Of a DNA stretch of 33,510 nucleotides, positions 30,317 through 33,510 are shown one piece after another. Position numbers and translations under genes: made by a program. The stretch comes from a virus: positions 1-33,510 of IMG/VR virus record IMGVR_UViG_3300046543_000364; one strand, 5' to 3'. The first letter of the stretch is position 1; each line of letters opens with the position of its first letter. The notes beneath the pieces were generated by a model, which had not been told where the DNA came from, ran no database searches, and worked only from the letters and a program-made list of their open reading frames with translations.

Positions 30317-30882
30317 TCGGCTGCGACCCTCTCATCCTTTCCACCCGGCTTCGGCGGATCGCGCCGTCGCGTGGCATCGATTTCCAGTTGGTCGATCTCG
30401 TCGCGCATCGCGTCGATTGCATCGTTGAGATGGGGAAGCGCGCGGCTCAACGTGAGCACGCTGGCATATTTCTTGAGAAAAGATTCGAGTTCGCGTTTCG
30501 CCCTGGCGATGACTTGCCCACGCAGATCGCGGTCGGACAGGACGCGGCTTCGCGGCACATATCCCTGTCGGTCATCCGGCGTGCGAACCGAATAGAATGC
30601 GCGGCTTGAGATCGTGGGATTGTGCCTGACTTCGACGCGAACGATCTGTAGGCGGCGAACCAAGTGACGCGCTTGCTCGATCCGATAAAGATGCGCCGCT
30701 TCCTTGTCGCGCCAATCAAACGCCAGATGAATCGGGCTGGATCGCGGACGCGCTTTCTCTACGATCAATTCTGGCTGCACCGATCCTGGCGCAGCACCGG
30801 CCGCAAGTTCTTCGACAATTTCGCCAAAGACGTCGGCAGATACTGCCGGTTTTGGGCCTTCCGTCCATGTGTATTTAGCCAT
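30313..30882 (-). CDS. Unassigned 189-residue phage protein downstream of the pentamer array
   Basis: This helical protein opens MAKYTWTEGPKPAVSADVFG. It has SSPIHLAFDWRDKEAAHLYR (about 48-67) and a long C-terminal helix (LPHLNDAIDAMRDEIDQLEI). The outline, with an N-terminal YxW segment, an SPxHxxFxWxDxxAA stretch and a helical end, is one I recall from phage proteins near recombination genes. A clear CAGGAG site lies about eight bases before ATG, and 34 bases upstream begins the 1.49-kb pentamer array, so the array may be its transcript leader. Confidence 0.65.
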   Translation of the reverse strand: MAKYTWTEGPKPAVSADVFGEIVEELAAGAAPGSVQPELIVEKARPRSSPIHLAFDWRDKEAAHLYRIEQARHLVRRLQIVRVEVRHNPTISSRAFYSVRTPDDRQGYVPRSRVLSDRDLRGQVIARAKRELESFLKKYASVLTLSRALPHLNDAIDAMRDEIDQLEIDATRRRDPPKPGGKDERVAAE

Positions 30883-30929
30883 CTAAGTTGCTCCTGTTGT
30901 TTGGTGTAAAAAAGAACCATTCCGCTCCT

Positions 30930-30988
30930 TGCCGCTCCACTCCACGCCTTGCCGATGCGATGCACTCCGCTCCTGCCGCGCCGCGCCA
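30930..30988. repeat. 59-bp exact direct repeat within the array (copy 1)
   Basis: Bases 30930-30988 are identical to 32084-32142, including one CCTG and the flanking pentamers, 1154 bases apart. This shows that the array grew or was rearranged by duplication. Confidence 0.8.
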
Positions 30989-32083
30989 TTCCTCGCCCGT
31001 CCGCTCCTCGCCTTTGCTATGCGTGCCGCTCCTGCCAATGCTCGCCATTCCTCGCCTCTTGCCATCCCTTCCGCACCCCTGCCGTTGCTCTCCGCTCCTG
31101 CCGATCCGCTCCGTTGCTCGCCCGTCCAGTGCTTGGCCGTCCGCGCCTCTGCGGTGCGAGCCGTTCCTGCCCTGCCGGTCCCTCACTTGCCGTTCCATTC
31201 AGATGCACGCCAGTACGCTCCGCTCCTGCCGCGCCGGTGCATTGCCGACCTGTGCCGTCCAGGCCCATGCGTGCCGCTGCTTTCCTTTCCTGCCGCGCCT
31301 ATGCGTTGCGGGCCGATCCTGGCCCATGCACGACCATCCCCGCCGTTCCTGCCAACCCGCGCCGATCCGAGCCATCGCACTCCTTGCCCGTGCATGACGA
31401 GCCGCGCCAAGCCGTTGCATTGCGATCCGCTCCTGCCGTTTCAGTCCTCGCCGCGTCCACTCCTGCCGTTCCTATCCCAGGCTTTCCAAGCCTTTGCCGT
31501 CCATGTCCCGACGAGCCGATGCGTGCCGCTCCTGCCGCGCCGCGCCGATGCAGACCCGTCCAGTGCTTGCCGTTGCCGTCCGCGCCGTTTCGTGCCGCCG
31601 CCATCCGCTCCTGCCACTCCTCGCCTCGCCCTTCCCCGCCTCGCCGATGCATGCCATTGCGGGCCGTTGCGCTCCGGTCCTGCCGCGCCGCTCCGCGCCG
31701 CTCCGTGCCACTCCTATGCTCGCCGATCCCACGCGTGCCGCTGCCATCCGCTCCACTCCTGCCGTTCCAAACCTCGCCGGGCCTAGCCGCACCGCTGCCT
31801 GCCTCTACCGTCCGCGCCGGTCCATGCCTATCCGCTCCTGCCGTTGCCTTCCTCTACGGTCCCAGACTGTCCGAGCCACTGCTTTCCAAGCCACTCCTGC
31901 CGCTCCCCTTCACTGCTGGCCGTTACATTCCTGCGCTCTGCTGTGCGGTGCCGTTCCACTCCTGCCGTTGCCCGCCGTACCTTTGCGTTCCTTCGCCATC
32001 CGATGCGGGCCGCTCCACTCCTGCCGTTCCAGTCCTCGCCGCGCCGCTCCTATGCTCGCCGACCATGCGCGCCGTGCCTCTCC

Positions 32084-32142
32084 TGCCGCTCCACTCCACG
32101 CCTTGCCGATGCGATGCACTCCGCTCCTGCCGCGCCGCGCCA
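32084..32142. repeat. 59-bp exact direct repeat within the array (copy 2)
   Basis: Identical to 30930-30988. Outside these 59 bases the flanking pentamers differ, so the identity is a segmental copy and not a side effect of the degenerate unit. Confidence 0.8.
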
Positions 32143-32447
32143 ATCCACGCCGCGCCCTCGCGATCCCTGCCCCGCCGATCCACGCCCCTCCTGCCGCGCC
32201 GAGCCTATGCGTGGCCGAACCTCTCCATGCCTCGCCCCGCACGCCGAGACGTTGCTCGCCTGTCCGCTCCTGCCGTTCCACTGCTGTGCGTGCCGGGACC
32301 ATCCGCACCGTTTCGATGCCTTGCTTTCCGCTCCTGCCACTGCTTGCCGTGACCATACGAGCCATCCCGGTACCATCCCTGCCTGTGCCAGCCCAGCCGC
32401 TCCGAACGCGGGCCGGTACGCAACCGACCCGCGCCAATCACAATGTT

Positions 32448-33263
32448 TTATTCGGCGGCTTCGCGAAGAGCCTGCTGCACACCACCAAACAAAAGACCTT
32501 TCTCGAAAAGCTCAACCTCCTCGGCGGTCGCGAGCCGCCAAGTGCCATAGGTGCCGCTCTTCGATTCCTTGCTGCCCGGCCGCCATTCGCACAAGCCATC
32601 GATGTGCCCGGCCATCGCGATGCCCTGCAGCAATTGGTTCGCCGAGATCATGCTCGGAAGATATTGAACGGAGATCGCCATCGCCCACGGCCAGTATTCC
32701 GGACGATGACGGATATCCACGACGCCGGTCTGATTTCGCACGACGTCCTCACGCATGCGCGGCCATTGACCCGGCGCATCGACCGGCAACTTCATTTGTT
32801 CGGCGCTCAGCCTTGGCCCGATGATGCGCACCAGATTGATGCGAGGATCGTCGGCGATGACGCGCAAGCCCTTCGCGGATTTTTGCGTGACGCCGCTGCC
32901 CTTCGGGAATCCGTTGGTGATCGCCGCCTTGATGCCGCCTGCCGGGACGCCATCGCTGCCGTCCGAGAGGCGATAGCGCGCCGCCTCGAAATTGGCTTCC
33001 GGGTCTTTCGCCTCGCGACCCTCGCTCGCCTTGCCCATGTGCTTGTCGCGGATTGAGCCGATCACCTTCTGATCGAACTGGTGCGCGATCATTGGCGCTG
33101 TCCCGACAATCAGTGTGGTCAGCGTCATGGTCTTGACGCCGGGAATGATCATGATCCCGGTCTTGCTGGTGATGATCTTTTCCGCAGGCTTCACGATTGC
33201 GGTCGCGATCTTCCTGGCCTCTGGCTTGTCTTCAACCTTTTTCGTCGTCGGTGCTTTGGTCAT
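32448..33263 (-). CDS. Unassigned phage protein, possible recombination-module component
   Basis: This 271-residue protein has a Lys/Ala-rich N-terminal extension (about 1-35), then IPGVKTMTLTTLIVGTAPMI and IAHQFDQKVI. It continues with RDKHMGKASEGREAKDPEAN and GGIKAAITNGFPKG. The C-terminal half contains RMREDVVRNQTGVVDIRHRP and ISANQLLQGIAMAGHIDGLC, then SGTYGTWRL. I recall this outline (a VGTxPxI segment, then the MREDxVR...DIRxRxE segment, then a GTY ending) from phage proteins encoded near RecT-type or other recombination genes, with no settled function. The pentamer array lies directly downstream. Confidence 0.65.
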   Translation of the reverse strand: MTKAPTTKKVEDKPEARKIATAIVKPAEKIITSKTGIMIIPGVKTMTLTTLIVGTAPMIAHQFDQKVIGSIRDKHMGKASEGREAKDPEANFEAARYRLSDGSDGVPAGGIKAAITNGFPKGSGVTQKSAKGLRVIADDPRINLVRIIGPRLSAEQMKLPVDAPGQWPRMREDVVRNQTGVVDIRHRPEYWPWAMAISVQYLPSMISANQLLQGIAMAGHIDGLCEWRPGSKESKSGTYGTWRLATAEEVELFEKGLLFGGVQQALREAAE

Positions 33264-33325
33264 TGTCGGCCTCTCGATGTTTCACTCCATTTTTTTACAA
33301 CCGTCAGCGTGGAGTGGTGTCGCTG

Positions 33326-33510
33326 TTAGTCCTTCTCCAACGTGATCCAGTCCGTTGCTGCTCGCTCCAACTCAACGGCAAGGTCTTCGGCGCGCGGCTG
33401 CAGCGTCGGCTCGTTCTGCAGCATGTGCTCGGCCAGTGTCAGGCAAGCCGGATCGCATACCGGCGCGCGCCAGCCGCGCACGACGTGGCCTTCTTGGCGG
33501 TCGAAGATCG
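33326..33510 (-). CDS. Partial gene at the right edge (C-terminal 61 residues)
   Basis: The frame enters from beyond the window and ends with TAA at 33326-33328. The visible part reads HVVRGWRAPVCDPACLTLAE and ends in a helical, acidic segment (VELERAATDWITLEKD). A CxxxC pair is visible. The start and the rest lie outside, so no product is assigned. Confidence 0.5.
   Translation of the reverse strand, partial: IFDRQEGHVVRGWRAPVCDPACLTLAEHMLQNEPTLQPRAEDLAVELERAATDWITLEKD

Larger units (their letters stand above)
30917..32406 (-). repeat. Pentamer array (about 1.49 kb) with CCTG phase-shift units
   Basis: On the + strand nearly every fifth position starts C-C (or G-C): units CCNNK such as CCGCG, CCGCT, CCGTT, CCACT, CCTCG and CCGAT, about 280 in all. 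A tetramer CCTG replaces a pentamer at 22 places: 30972, 31031, 31097, 31166, 31225, 31289, 31348, 31432, 31462, 31531, 31610, 31679, 31758, 31837, 31896, 31961, 32020, 32082, 32126, 32190, 32269 and 32333. Between these the interval is mostly 4 plus a multiple of 5 (59, 64, 69, 79). On the transcribed strand the units are MNNGG with CAGG as tetramer, giving GGCAGGAGNGG. The 5-nt period and lack of codon bias show it is non-coding. Both flanking genes point leftward. Confidence 0.85.

Noticed and set aside
30917-32406. CRISPR array
   Set aside because: Units are 5 nt and vary individually. There is no conserved repeat of 25-40 nt, no spacers of fixed size and no cas genes.
30929-33056. Long + strand open frames through the array (286, 467, 520 and 326 residues)
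   Set aside because: All three + frames are open over the same span because the pentamer composition excludes stops. The period is 5, not 3, and one frame runs on antisense to the 32448 gene. None has a ribosome site.
1-33510. tRNA, rRNA or insertion sequence genes
   Set aside because: No tRNA-like cloverleaf, rRNA text, transposase motif or terminal inverted repeat was recognised by eye. A covariance-model search could overturn this.

Overview
The window reads as part of a temperate, contractile-tailed (Mu-like tail) phage or prophage of a GC-rich alphaproteobacterium, most likely a Rhizobiales/Bradyrhizobium-type host. The tail genes are of the Mu gp45-gp46-gp47-gp48 type, a tyrosine integrase with an excisionase-like partner is present, and one cargo gene has a PEP-CTERM-like sorting tail of a kind I associate with that group. 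The host is inferred from family resemblance recalled from memory; no search was run.

Layout. (1) 26-11374, rightward: a late operon for the distal tail. It holds a gp45-like spike, gp46, a gp47/BaseJ wedge, a collar-domain fibre and a run of Gly-rich and collagen-like tip proteins. It ends with a 1412-residue protein in which four LamG-like domains are fused in frame to a gp48-type baseplate protein, then a small membrane protein and a strong terminator. (2) 11398-13343: small solitary genes, two nearly matching GC-rich hairpins and a gene-poor gap. (3) 13344-25037, leftward: a very compact operon of about 30 mostly unassigned early or accessory genes. Many are joined by 4-base ATGA overlaps, including several too short for ordinary gene callers. 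Recognisable members are a DUF6166 protein, an XRE regulator, a YkgJ-type Cys-cluster protein, an HNH/AP2 protein whose HNH site looks degenerate, and several zinc-ribbon proteins. (4) 25038-25992: a divergent pair of regulators around a palindromic operator, probably the lysis/lysogeny switch. (5) 25993-28993: two leftward genes, a 314-bp repeat-rich segment that could be attP, integrase and excisionase. (6) 28998-33510, leftward: early genes including a small protein resembling the Acb2/Tad1 hairpin family (anti-CBASS/anti-Thoeris sponges), a phage protein of the recombination-region type, and a partial gene at the right edge.

The most unusual object lies at 30917-32406: about 1.49 kb of non-coding DNA built from roughly 280 degenerate pentamers (CCNNK on the + strand, MNNGG on the transcribed strand). 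A fixed 4-nt CCTG unit interrupts the pentamers 22 times, most often every 59, 64, 69 or 79 nt. It sits between two leftward genes, begins 34 bp upstream of one start codon, and keeps all + frames open by composition alone. I know of no described system that matches it.
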